DNA from: Bacteroidales bacterium H3
GTDB taxonomy: Bacteria > Bacteroidota > Bacteroidia > Bacteroidales > Muribaculaceae
DNA: 35,940 nucleotides
Direction: 5' to 3'
NCBI GenBank assembly: GCA_001701135.1
Contig: DAAN01000008.1
Coordinates: 1-35,940 of the forward strand
Shown: positions 8,945 through 16,764 of the stretch, in pieces
Layout: every line of letters begins with the position of its first letter
Position numbering within the stretch: the first letter of the stretch is position 1
Translations under genes and position numbers: made by a program
Notes under the pieces: model-generated
The model's input: the letters and a program-made list of their open reading frames with translations, nothing else
Told to the model about the DNA's origin: nothing
The model's database searches: none

Positions 8945-9913
8945 ATGAAGAAACTATTTCCACTGATGCTGCTGGCCATTATCGCTGCAGCATGCACCGG
9001 GCGCCATAGCGGCACCGGCGAAGCCGAGTATGTAACCTATCGCGGCTGGGACAGCTGCGTGAAACTCACCGACGGCACCGTCACGGCCATTGTGAATCCC
9101 ACCTATGGCGCCCAGGTGCTCTATTTCGGCATCGACTCTGTCAACTGCAATGTGCTGTGGGCCGACAGTGCCATCAATGCCTTCACCGTGGACTCTTTCA
9201 TCGCTACCCGCCGCGCCCCCGACGCCGGCCGCAGCGACATCGGTCCTGAGCGTGTCACAGACCATATCCACGACTCGATCTGGGCGGGAGCCTATGCCGT
9301 AACCGACGTATCGGGCCGCTCCGTGACCATGGAATCCGTGCCCATGGCTAAAATGGGTGTGAAATTCACCAAGAAATACACCCTCGCCGGCGACGCCACG
9401 CTGCGTGTCGACCTCACCATGACCAACGTGTGCGACTCGGCTGTGCGCTACAATGTGTGGACGCGCACCCTGCTCCCCTCGGGCGGTCTCTACATGGCCA
9501 AAGCCACTCCCACCGAGAAATATCCCAACGGTTTCTCGGAATACACTTTCGACATAGATTCACTGATTCCCGGAGTGCGCACCGACCGTGTAAAGCTTGC
9601 CGAGGGTATCTTCACAGCTTTCCCCGGCGGCGAATCGCCTGCCGACTGCCACAAATTCTGCATCAACACCACTCCGGCTACCGACGGCGACTCCATGAGC
9701 ACCGCAATCTACATGCGCGCACCCTACATCTTCGTCAAACGTTTCGACTATGATCCGCAGGGCGTCTACGACATGAGCCACGGCATCGACTATCCCAACA
9801 TCATCTATTTCGACTCGCGTTTCATCGAGGTTGAGCCAAACTCCCCGATGATCACTCTGAAACCGGGCGAGAGCTACACCTTCACCGAGACGTGGCAGCT
9901 GCTCCCTTACTGA
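8945..9913 (+). CDS. Mutarotase-fold lipoprotein (DUF4380-like)
   Basis: This is a 322-residue lipoprotein with signal MKKLFPLMLLAIIAAAC and the lipidation cysteine at residue 17. The mature part looks like the galactose-mutarotase/glycoside-hydrolase-associated beta-sandwich: LTDGTVTAIVNPTYGAQVLYFG at the N-terminus resembles the GG-rich opening of DUF4380 proteins, and it ends with LKPGESYTFTETWQLLPY, typical of these folds. The catalytic residues of a true epimerase cannot be assigned. Its 3' end overlaps the convergent glycosyltransferase gene by 32 bp. The function is probably carbohydrate binding or modification at the envelope, but this is inferred from fold likeness only. Confidence 0.6.
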   Translation: MKKLFPLMLLAIIAAACTGRHSGTGEAEYVTYRGWDSCVKLTDGTVTAIVNPTYGAQVLYFGIDSVNCNVLWADSAINAFTVDSFIATRRAPDAGRSDIGPERVTDHIHDSIWAGAYAVTDVSGRSVTMESVPMAKMGVKFTKKYTLAGDATLRVDLTMTNVCDSAVRYNVWTRTLLPSGGLYMAKATPTEKYPNGFSEYTFDIDSLIPGVRTDRVKLAEGIFTAFPGGESPADCHKFCINTTPATDGDSMSTAIYMRAPYIFVKRFDYDPQGVYDMSHGIDYPNIIYFDSRFIEVEPNSPMITLKPGESYTFTETWQLLPY

Positions 9914-11651
9914 AACGATAGAGGCAGAGCGGCTCTCGACCCGGAGGCACCGTCAGAGTGCCGGCAGGCGTGAAACTGTAGCCCTCAGCCTCAAACTGCG
10001 GCACCCAACGCCCGGCATCGCTATCACTGACAAGAAGATAGCCCGATGCCGGGCGTTCGCGCCAGAAATTGCGTATGCGGTCGCCGAGATAGAAATCCAG
10101 CTCGAAGAAATGAACCGGATCGCCGGCGGCAAACTGCCCCTCCTCGATAAACTCGTAGAGCGTGCCCGAAGCTGCCGGCGCCAGACGGTCGATCTGCGCG
10201 GTCACCGGCTTCATCGATTTCACCGACAGCACCCGCGGCTGATATGCGCCGTCGAGTGCCATATAGATGCACACGGTGAGACCCGCCACGGCAAAGAGCA
10301 CACCCCTGCCGCCCGACTTGCTGCGGGCTATATACACAAACCATGCTACCCCGGCCAGAGCGGTCAGGGCAACCAGCACGAGGCCGAAACCGTCGATGTT
10401 CCCGATCTGCCTCATCATCTCGATGTTCTGTGCGGCATGGCGGCCATGGAATATTCCCTCAGGCACAACGCCGCACCTTATAAGCAGAAACAGCGCCGAA
10501 GTGAGAATGCCGGCCACGGCAAGCACCGAGCCATAAATTTTCACAGCCGCCCGGTGCCTGTCGGCCAGATATATCATATAACGTGCCAGAAAATAGGCGA
10601 TGAAGGGATATATCGGCATCAGATACACACTGCGTTTCGACTGCGGGAAGCAATAGAACAGAAATATCACCACTGTACAAACCGCCGAGAACAGAGTCAC
10701 GGGGTCGGCATTGCGCACCTTGCCGACTATGCCCTGCCACAGACCGGAAGCGCCGGCGGCCGGAGTGTCGTTGCGGCGGAACAGTCGGCGCCAGTCAAGC
10801 GTAAAAAGCGAAATCAGCACCAGCAGCACCCAGGGAACATAGCCCCCCAGAAGCGTCAGGAAATTATAATGCCAGGGATTGACGCACGAGTCGTAGGACA
10901 TTGTGTTGGTCATGCGGCCGAAATTCTCCTCCATCACCAGGTCGAGAAACTCCTGTCCCTGATGCAGCCATGCCGCATAATACCAGCAGAGCGGGAGCAC
11001 AAACGACATCACGCCCCATGCGGCAAGCAGCAGGAAAGCCTTGAAAAAATTCACTCCGCGCAGCAGCAGAAACACACCCGCGGCGAGGCACGGGATCAGC
11101 GACCCTACAGGCCCTTTGGTGAGTGTGGCGCAGCTCATGAACAGTATCGCCAGCCAGGGCACCCCTTTCAGGCCGCGCTCCCACCAGCGATAGAGCAGCA
11201 ACAACGCGCCCACTGTGAGCGCGGTGAGCATCATGTCGACACGGCAGTTGGCTCCCGCCCGGTGTAGCTCAAAGGCGGTGAGCGACACCAATGACGCCAG
11301 CAGCGCCACGGTCACACCCTTGCGTCTGACCAGGAAAACGTAAAGCATCAGCGTCATGGCTATCAGCGCCACGGCCGATGGCAGACGCGACGTGAACTCG
11401 CTGACCGCGCCACCTGTGGCAGCCGACGCCGCAGCTATTGTCCAATGGAAGAATGGCGGCTTATAGGGGATGTCGCCACCGTTGTTGCGCGGGAGCACCC
11501 AGTCGTCGCTCTCGAGCATAGAATATGCCACAACGGCCTCGCGTGGCTCCCCTTTGGTGTGAAAATCGGCAAGGCCGAGAAAAGGGAGCAACGCCACACA
11601 CGCCACTATCAACAGCAGCCAGAACCCGCGCCGGGGACTCAATCTGTTCAT
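9882..11651 (-). CDS. ArnT/PMT-type lipid-linked sugar glycosyltransferase
   Basis: This is an integral membrane glycosyltransferase of the GT-C (ArnT/protein mannosyltransferase) class, which moves a sugar from an undecaprenyl-phosphate carrier to lipid A, a glycan or protein in the periplasm. The 589-residue protein has about 11-12 hydrophobic segments. In the first periplasmic loop FHTKGEPREAVVAYSML carries the acidic/arginine signature of the family, followed by DDWVLP and YKPPFFHW. A C-terminal soluble domain of about 130 residues follows the last helix. The start is the ATG at 11649-11651, not the longer frame from 11696, because a perfect TAACTTTG promoter element lies inside that extension. 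It converges on the mutarotase-like gene with a 32-bp overlap. Confidence 0.85.
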   Translation of the reverse strand: MNRLSPRRGFWLLLIVACVALLPFLGLADFHTKGEPREAVVAYSMLESDDWVLPRNNGGDIPYKPPFFHWTIAAASAATGGAVSEFTSRLPSAVALIAMTLMLYVFLVRRKGVTVALLASLVSLTAFELHRAGANCRVDMMLTALTVGALLLLYRWWERGLKGVPWLAILFMSCATLTKGPVGSLIPCLAAGVFLLLRGVNFFKAFLLLAAWGVMSFVLPLCWYYAAWLHQGQEFLDLVMEENFGRMTNTMSYDSCVNPWHYNFLTLLGGYVPWVLLVLISLFTLDWRRLFRRNDTPAAGASGLWQGIVGKVRNADPVTLFSAVCTVVIFLFYCFPQSKRSVYLMPIYPFIAYFLARYMIYLADRHRAAVKIYGSVLAVAGILTSALFLLIRCGVVPEGIFHGRHAAQNIEMMRQIGNIDGFGLVLVALTALAGVAWFVYIARSKSGGRGVLFAVAGLTVCIYMALDGAYQPRVLSVKSMKPVTAQIDRLAPAASGTLYEFIEEGQFAAGDPVHFFELDFYLGDRIRNFWRERPASGYLLVSDSDAGRWVPQFEAEGYSFTPAGTLTVPPGREPLCLYRFSKGAAATSR

Positions 11652-11677
11652 GTTATCGGGAATCTTACTTAATGCTG

Positions 11678-11685
11678 CAAAGTTA
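11678..11685 (-). promoter_or_regulatory. Promoter -7 element for the ArnT-like gene
   Basis: On the minus strand this reads TAACTTTG, followed by GCAGC, 26 bp before the ATG at 11651. It decides the start codon of the gene, since a promoter should lie outside the coding sequence. No TTTG -33 is found at standard spacing. Confidence 0.65.
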
Positions 11686-11721
11686 CGAATTTTCATCCTA
11701 TGCGTGAACTATCCGCGGCAT

Positions 11722-11763
11722 AAAAAAGCCGGATCCGACGCCCCGGCGGGGAGCTGGATCCGG
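11722..11763 (-). terminator. Rho-independent terminator after the Spy-like gene
   Basis: CCGGATCC (11729-11736) pairs with GGATCCGG (11756-11763), with an inner CCCC-GGC-GGGG stem. On the minus strand the hairpin is followed by CTTTTTTA (T run at 11722-11727). It lies 24 bp beyond the Spy-like gene's stop. Confidence 0.8.
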
Positions 11764-11787
11764 AATGAGATGTGAAAGCGCTATTCC

Positions 11788-12342
11788 TCAGCTGGCTTTG
11801 CAGCTTTGGGCGGAGCGGGAGCAGGGCGACTTTTCGATTTTACGCGCACGTGCCTCTTTGCGCCGCGATTCCATTTTTGCCTTGTTTTCCTGGAATTTGG
11901 AATATTGCTCTTTGGTGAGAATATTTTTGAGACCTTCGTCGAATTTCTTCTTCGATTCCTGACGCATCTGACGTTTTTCAGACTTTGCGCGGGCCTTGGT
12001 GGCGTCGTTGAAATCCTTGCGCTCTTTCTTCAGATTGCTGCGGAGCACCTGGAGGTCGGCTTTCTGAGCGTCGGAGAGTTGGATGCCGTCGAACAGGAAC
12101 GGAGCGAAACACCCGTCGGCACCGCGGCGGCCGGCGTCACCTTTATGACATTTGCGGCGGCCGGCATCACCTTTGTGGCAGCTCCGGCGGTCGCAATCGG
12201 TTTTCTTCTTGCAGGTTGCGTCGTCATTGACACAGGTGGCGGTTGCGGGGCAGCCGTCGTCGGCCGAACGGGCAGAGGAGATTACAGGTAACGAGATTGC
12301 GATTGTCAGAAGCACTGACATACTGATAAAAAACTTTTTCAT
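11788..12342 (-). CDS. Cysteine-rich Spy/CpxP-like periplasmic protein
   Basis: This is a 184-residue exported protein with signal MKKFFISMSVLLTIAISLP and cleavage near SARS. The C-terminal two thirds are helical and highly charged: LSDAQKADLQVLRSNLKKE and later LTKEQYSKFQENK, the LTXXQ-like repeat of the Spy/CpxP/CnrX group of periplasmic chaperones and metal sensors. The segment between signal and helices is unusual: it holds seven cysteines and two copies of CHKGDAGRR, and two more cysteines end the protein. This suggests metal or redox binding, by inference. Start ATG 12342 is preferred over the in-frame ATGs upstream because it opens a standard signal peptide. A terminator follows. Confidence 0.7.
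   Translation of the reverse strand: MKKFFISMSVLLTIAISLPVISSARSADDGCPATATCVNDDATCKKKTDCDRRSCHKGDAGRRKCHKGDAGRRGADGCFAPFLFDGIQLSDAQKADLQVLRSNLKKERKDFNDATKARAKSEKRQMRQESKKKFDEGLKNILTKEQYSKFQENKAKMESRRKEARARKIEKSPCSRSAQSCKAS
12124..12183 (-). repeat. Two 30-bp repeats inside the Spy-like gene
   Basis: Units 12124-12153 and 12154-12183 share about 80-85% of their bases and encode the duplicated CHKGDAGRR motif, giving two closely spaced Cys-His pairs. A partial third copy may follow at 12184. Confidence 0.75.
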
Positions 12343-12533
12343 TGTATATTTCTTTTCTAATTTATTCATTCGTTGTTGGTTCACATTTACTCTGACTCAT
12401 TTAGAACAAAACCGTTTAAAAATATCTTTCCTAAAAGAAGTTAAGGATAATGATGATTCTCTAATTTTCGGGGATTACGGTCAATTGGTCGAGTTATTTT
12501 GGGTATAACAGTACATATTTCGATGGAAACAAG

Positions 12534-12541
12534 TAACTTTG
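12534..12541 (+). promoter_or_regulatory. Promoter -7 element for the deacetylase gene
   Basis: TAACTTTG matches the consensus and is 21 bp before the ATG at 12563, giving a very short leader with an A-rich stretch (AAAAGGAAATAAG) as the likely ribosome-binding region. Confidence 0.65.
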
Positions 12542-12562
12542 CATAATAAAAGGAAATAAGCG

Positions 12563-13360
12563 ATGGTATTGCTAAGTTTTGACACAGAAGAGTTCGACGT
12601 CCCCCGCGAAAGCGGCGTCCCTTTCACCCTCGAACAGGGCATGGATGTATCACGGTTCGGCACCGGCCGCATCCTCGAAATACTTAGGCAACATGGTGTG
12701 CGGGCCACATTTTTCTGCACCACCAACTTTGCCAGGAATGCGCCCGAACTCATGCAGCTGATCCTCGACAGGGGGCACGAGGTGGCGGCACACGGCTGCG
12801 ACCACTGGCAGCCGCAACCCTCCGACGTGTTCCGGTCAAAGGAGATTCTCGAGGAAATCACCGGGCGCGAGGTGCTCGGCTACAGGCAGCCGCGCATGTT
12901 TCCCGTCTCGGACGACGACATCAGAAAGGCGGGATACCTCTACAATTCATCGCTCAACCCCTGCTTCATCCCCGGGCACTACAACCATCTGCGCGACCCG
13001 CGTCGCCCCTTCCTCCGCGACGGCGTGCTGCAGATCCCCACAGCCGTCACCCCACGGCTGCGCATACCGCTCTTCTGGCTCGCTCTTCACAATTTTCCGC
13101 TCGGTCTCTACAAAGCCCTTGCATGGCGCACCTACAGCGCCGACGGGCATTTTGCCACATATTTCCATCCCTGGGAATTCTTCCCCTTAGGCGATTATCC
13201 TGAATTTAAAGTTGGATTCATCAGCCGCAACCATGCCGGCGAAGGCATGGAGCAGCGCCTCGACGCGCTTATCACCATGTTCCGCAACAAGGGCGCCGAC
13301 TTCGGTACATATTCCGAATTCGCCCGCAAGGAGCTGGCACGGCTCACTGCTGTCAAATAG
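12563..13360 (+). CDS. Polysaccharide deacetylase (NodB/CE4 fold)
   Basis: This is a metal-dependent deacetylase of 265 residues. NodB motifs are SFDTEEFD at the start (Asp7 as candidate catalytic base), HGCDH (His77 and His81, metal ligands) and GYRQP (Arg108). There is no signal peptide, so it works on the cytoplasmic face. ArnD, which deformylates undecaprenyl-phosphate-linked aminoarabinose, belongs to the same superfamily. The next gene is an ArnC/DPM1-like glycosyltransferase 46 bp downstream, and an ArnT-like gene lies nearby on the other strand. A role in deacetylating a lipid-linked amino sugar is therefore plausible; the substrate is an inference. Confidence 0.85.
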   Translation: MVLLSFDTEEFDVPRESGVPFTLEQGMDVSRFGTGRILEILRQHGVRATFFCTTNFARNAPELMQLILDRGHEVAAHGCDHWQPQPSDVFRSKEILEEITGREVLGYRQPRMFPVSDDDIRKAGYLYNSSLNPCFIPGHYNHLRDPRRPFLRDGVLQIPTAVTPRLRIPLFWLALHNFPLGLYKALAWRTYSADGHFATYFHPWEFFPLGDYPEFKVGFISRNHAGEGMEQRLDALITMFRNKGADFGTYSEFARKELARLTAVK

Positions 13361-13406
13361 CACACCGGGAATCCATTTTATGTCTGATTGATAACCTATC
13401 ACGTAT

Positions 13407-14348
13407 ATGCTCCGTCTCGCAATAGTTTCACCCTGTTATAACGAAGAGGAGGTGCTCCCCACCTCCGCAAACACCCTTGGCCAGCTTCTCGACCGTCTGG
13501 TGCTTGAAGGCCGCATAGCTTCCGACAGTTTCGTGCTGTTTGTCAACGACGGCAGCACCGACTCCACATGGCGCATCATCCGCGACCTCAATGCGGCCAA
13601 TCCCCGTTTCAAAGGAGCCAATCTGGCCCACAACGTGGGGCACCAGAACGCCATAATGGCCGGCATGATGATTGCCCGCGACCTGGCCGACGCAGTCATC
13701 ACCATCGACGCCGATCTCCAGGACGACATCAATGCAATCCCCCGCATGATCGATGCCTATGAGGAGGGATACGATGTGGTCTACGGCGTGAAAGTGCAGC
13801 GCACCGCCGACCCCGTGCTCAAACGTCTGTCGGCCCAGGCGTTCTACAAGCTTCAGAGCAGCATGGGCGTCAAGGCCATCTACAATCACGCCGATTTCAG
13901 GCTGCTTTCGCGCCGAGTGCTCGACGCGTTGAGCCTCTATGGGGAGAAAAATCTGTATCTGCGCGGCCTGATACCACAGATCGGCTACCCCTCCACCACG
14001 GTCGACGACGTGATTTCGGAACGCAAGGCCGGTCAGTCGAAATACAATCTCGGGCGCATGCTGTCGCTTGCCCTCGACGGTATCACCTCCTTCTCAGTGA
14101 AACCGCTCTATGCCATACTCTGGCTCGGCGTCATTTTCCTGGGCATTTCGCTTGTCATCGGCATCTATGTGCTGGCGTCGCTCTGCCGCCACACCGCGGT
14201 GCCCGGATGGGCCTCGCTGATAATGTCGATATGGATTGTGGGAGGCTTCATCCTCATCTCCCTCAGTATCGTAGGCATCTATGTGGGGCGCGTTTACCGT
14301 GAGGTGAAAAACCGTCCGCTCTATCATATCGCCGAAATACTCCCCTGA
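13407..14348 (+). CDS. Family 2 glycosyltransferase, ArnC/DPM1/GtrB-like
   Basis: This enzyme transfers a sugar from a nucleotide donor to undecaprenyl phosphate on the cytoplasmic side. The N-terminal GT-A domain shows SPCYNEEEVLP, FVNDGSTD (residues 46-53), the acceptor/metal motif DADLQDD (101-107) and a QNAIMAGM segment typical of polyprenyl-phosphate glycosyltransferases. Two hydrophobic segments near residues 232-260 and 268-295 anchor it, as in GtrB. At 313 residues it has the usual family length. It follows the deacetylase gene by 46 bp, so the two probably form one transcription unit. Confidence 0.88.
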   Translation: MLRLAIVSPCYNEEEVLPTSANTLGQLLDRLVLEGRIASDSFVLFVNDGSTDSTWRIIRDLNAANPRFKGANLAHNVGHQNAIMAGMMIARDLADAVITIDADLQDDINAIPRMIDAYEEGYDVVYGVKVQRTADPVLKRLSAQAFYKLQSSMGVKAIYNHADFRLLSRRVLDALSLYGEKNLYLRGLIPQIGYPSTTVDDVISERKAGQSKYNLGRMLSLALDGITSFSVKPLYAILWLGVIFLGISLVIGIYVLASLCRHTAVPGWASLIMSIWIVGGFILISLSIVGIYVGRVYREVKNRPLYHIAEILP

Positions 14349-14426
14349 CCATCCCGCCAAAGTTCTGCCTGCAATCCAATCGGAATTCTGCCGGAAAAAC
14401 GGCCCTAAAAATTCCTTAACCATTTC

Positions 14427-14457
14427 TTTGCAGTTTTGAAAAATAATTGTAACTTTG
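14427..14457 (+). promoter_or_regulatory. Full promoter TTTG-N19-TAACTTTG for the sensor kinase
   Basis: TTTG at 14427-14430 and TAACTTTG at 14450-14457 are separated by 19 bp, the canonical arrangement for the Bacteroidetes primary sigma factor. Transcription should begin near 14464, giving a leader of about 65 nt. The rest of 14349-14529 holds only the short upstream frame listed separately. Confidence 0.8.
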
Positions 14458-14495
14458 ATGCGTGAATCACAGGCCTGCGCCCACTGACCACGGGT

Positions 14496-14549
14496 ATGAC
14501 AGTTGTGGTAAAATATAGTATTTATCGTCTTGACCGAACGAAGCCTTAA
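14496..14549 (+). other. Possible 17-codon upstream ORF overlapping the kinase start
   Basis: The ATG at 14496 opens a 17-codon frame that ends at TAA 14547-14549, overlapping the kinase's TTG start by 20 bp in another frame. It may couple or damp translation of the kinase. There is no evidence beyond the frame itself and its place in the leader. Confidence 0.25.
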
Positions 14550-16695
14550 CATCTTTAAGCCAATTGCGCGTGCGATTGTGGCGATTATTTTCGTCACACT
14601 GTTTGTGCCGGCCTATGGTTTGCCTCATCTCGTTCCCGTCGCCGACAAGCCTGCGCTTACAGGCGTGCAGATCGACTCGCTGCAGCAGAAGCTTCGCAAC
14701 GATCTCGCTGCCGCCCGCACTCCCGCCGATTCAGTGCCCATTCTATACAATCTGCTTGACCTCTCCATTTCTACCGGTCACCCCAGCAAATACATCTACT
14801 CCCTGATAGAGACCGCATTCCGCGCCGGCGACACAGAGTCGGCACTCGATGGAGTGCGCAATCTCGCCAACCTTTTCGTGCGCAACGACTCCATCCTCGA
14901 CATAGCAATGGAATATGCACGTTGCGCGCCTGCCGGCGATGACCGCGACCAGACTGTATGCTTCATCCGGCTGATGAAAAACCAGCACAACATCAACTAT
15001 GCCGATAATGTGCACAAATCGGCTCATCTGCAGGAATTGCTCCGCCAGGTCAGCCTCAATCCTCCTCAGGACATCTACGACCGCATTGTGCTGATACATG
15101 CTCTCTGTCTGCACCTTACCGAAGTGGCCGAAGGCGATCTCCTCACCGAACATGTAGGGAAACTCAACGAGCTGATCAATACGCTGCCGTCGGAGCATCA
15201 TGTGCTCAGCAATGCATTCTACATATGGGCGTCGATGATCTACACCCGCAACGGCCACCCCGACGAAGCTATCGCCGCGTCCACCCGGTTGCTCGATGAA
15301 ATCGACTGGCTCGACGGACGCAACCGCCGCATCGGACGCATCTACCGCTCGTATGACGACAGCCGATACCAGATCTATACCCGCATCCTCGAGAACTACA
15401 AAGGTCTCAACGACGAGGAGCTGGAGCTGTATCACGACAAGGCGCTCGAAATGGTGAGTCGCTCGCAGCGCGTGGCAGGCACGTATGCCCACAACCCGAT
15501 GCCCTGCATCTTCTACTCTTTCGCAAAAAAAGATTACCCCGTGGCCTACGACCTGCTGAAGACTGCACTCGACTACGACCGCACCGGAAGCTACCGCAGG
15601 CGCATATACCTGAATATGTTTATCGAAGCCGCACGCGCCATCGGCAAGGACAGCGAACTGTCAGCAGTATACCCCGAATATCTCGCGCTGCTCGAAGATG
15701 AACTCAACAGCCGCCAGCAGGAGCGCTACCGCGAGCTGCAGGTGCTCTATGAGGTCAACGACATTCGCACCGAGAACCTCAAACTGCAGAAAGAGCAGCA
15801 GCGCTCACACAAGCAGCTGTGGCAGACCGTAGCATGGATCTGCTGTAGTGTGATCATCCTGCTCGCCCTGTTTGTGGTGACTCTGTGGAGGCTCAACCGC
15901 CGCAAGACCCAGCTGGCCCGCCGCCTCAAAGCATCCAATCTGGCGCTGCGCAACGAAAGCCGCAGCCTCCGCGAAGCCGAGGAACAGCTCCGTCAGGCAC
16001 GCGACGAGGCTGAGCGCGCCAACAATCTGAAGACCGAATTCATCAACAACATGAGCCACGAGGTGAAGACACCTCTTCAGGCAATTCAGGAGTTTTCGCA
16101 GATGATCATCGAAAATGTCGACGAAGCCCGCCGACCCTATGTGGAGCAATTCGCCGACCGCCTGCTGCTAAACTGCGATCTGGTCAACACCATCGTAAAT
16201 GATGTGCTCCAGCTCGCCGAACTGCACAACAACACCCTGAAAATCAAGAATGGCAACTACAGCGCCAAGAACATCTGCGATAACGCGCTGGCCAACATGC
16301 GCCTGCATCTCCACGACGGCGTAAGCCTGCGGCTCGACCCCGCGTCTGTCGACTTCATCATCCGCACCGACAACCACCGTCTTATGCAGATTCTCGACAA
16401 TCTGCTCGGCAACGCCTTGAAATTCACCGCCAAAGGCACCGTCACCCTCTTTTGCACCAAATCAGACGATAACCGGCACGCAATCTTCACCGTCACCGAC
16501 ACCGGCATCGGCATCTCCGCCGACCAGAAGGAGATGATCTTCGAACGTTTTACCAAACTCGACAACTCCACTTCGGGCGTAGGACTGGGTCTAACAATCT
16601 CGCGCATGCTTGCCACCCTCATGAGGGGCACCCTTGAACTCGACACCACTTACACCGGAGGCGCACGCTTCATCCTCACGCTCCCGCTTGACTGA
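14530..16695 (+). CDS. TPR-type membrane sensor histidine kinase
   Basis: This is a 721-residue sensor kinase that probably autophosphorylates on His510 and passes the phosphate to a response regulator not encoded here. It opens with a hydrophobic signal or anchor, then about 380 residues of helical repeats (TPR-like sensor region, periplasmic). A membrane span follows at about 431-453, then a coiled coil. The kinase core has the H box FINNMSHEVKTPLQ, the N box around DNHRLMQILDNLLGNALKF, and the G boxes DTGIGIS and GVGLGLTISR. There is no receiver or DNA-binding domain, so it is not a hybrid two-component protein. No ATG is available near the promoter in this frame, so TTG 14530 is the best start. 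Confidence 0.85.
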   Translation: MTERSLNIFKPIARAIVAIIFVTLFVPAYGLPHLVPVADKPALTGVQIDSLQQKLRNDLAAARTPADSVPILYNLLDLSISTGHPSKYIYSLIETAFRAGDTESALDGVRNLANLFVRNDSILDIAMEYARCAPAGDDRDQTVCFIRLMKNQHNINYADNVHKSAHLQELLRQVSLNPPQDIYDRIVLIHALCLHLTEVAEGDLLTEHVGKLNELINTLPSEHHVLSNAFYIWASMIYTRNGHPDEAIAASTRLLDEIDWLDGRNRRIGRIYRSYDDSRYQIYTRILENYKGLNDEELELYHDKALEMVSRSQRVAGTYAHNPMPCIFYSFAKKDYPVAYDLLKTALDYDRTGSYRRRIYLNMFIEAARAIGKDSELSAVYPEYLALLEDELNSRQQERYRELQVLYEVNDIRTENLKLQKEQQRSHKQLWQTVAWICCSVIILLALFVVTLWRLNRRKTQLARRLKASNLALRNESRSLREAEEQLRQARDEAERANNLKTEFINNMSHEVKTPLQAIQEFSQMIIENVDEARRPYVEQFADRLLLNCDLVNTIVNDVLQLAELHNNTLKIKNGNYSAKNICDNALANMRLHLHDGVSLRLDPASVDFIIRTDNHRLMQILDNLLGNALKFTAKGTVTLFCTKSDDNRHAIFTVTDTGIGISADQKEMIFERFTKLDNSTSGVGLGLTISRMLATLMRGTLELDTTYTGGARFILTLPLD

Positions 16696-16764
16696 CGCCC
16701 ACACACCTCTGTTCCGTCCCGCGGCACTTCACAATTAATTTCACCCTCACAACCACTAATTCGC

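Noticed and set aside
10110..11267. Plus-strand open frame of 385 codons
   Set aside because: It is a shadow of the membrane glycosyltransferase; composition is rich in His, Gln and Arg with no hydrophobic pattern.
11652..11696. 15-codon N-terminal extension of the ArnT-like protein
   Set aside because: A consensus TAACTTTG promoter element lies inside it, and the hydrophobic signal region follows the internal ATG.
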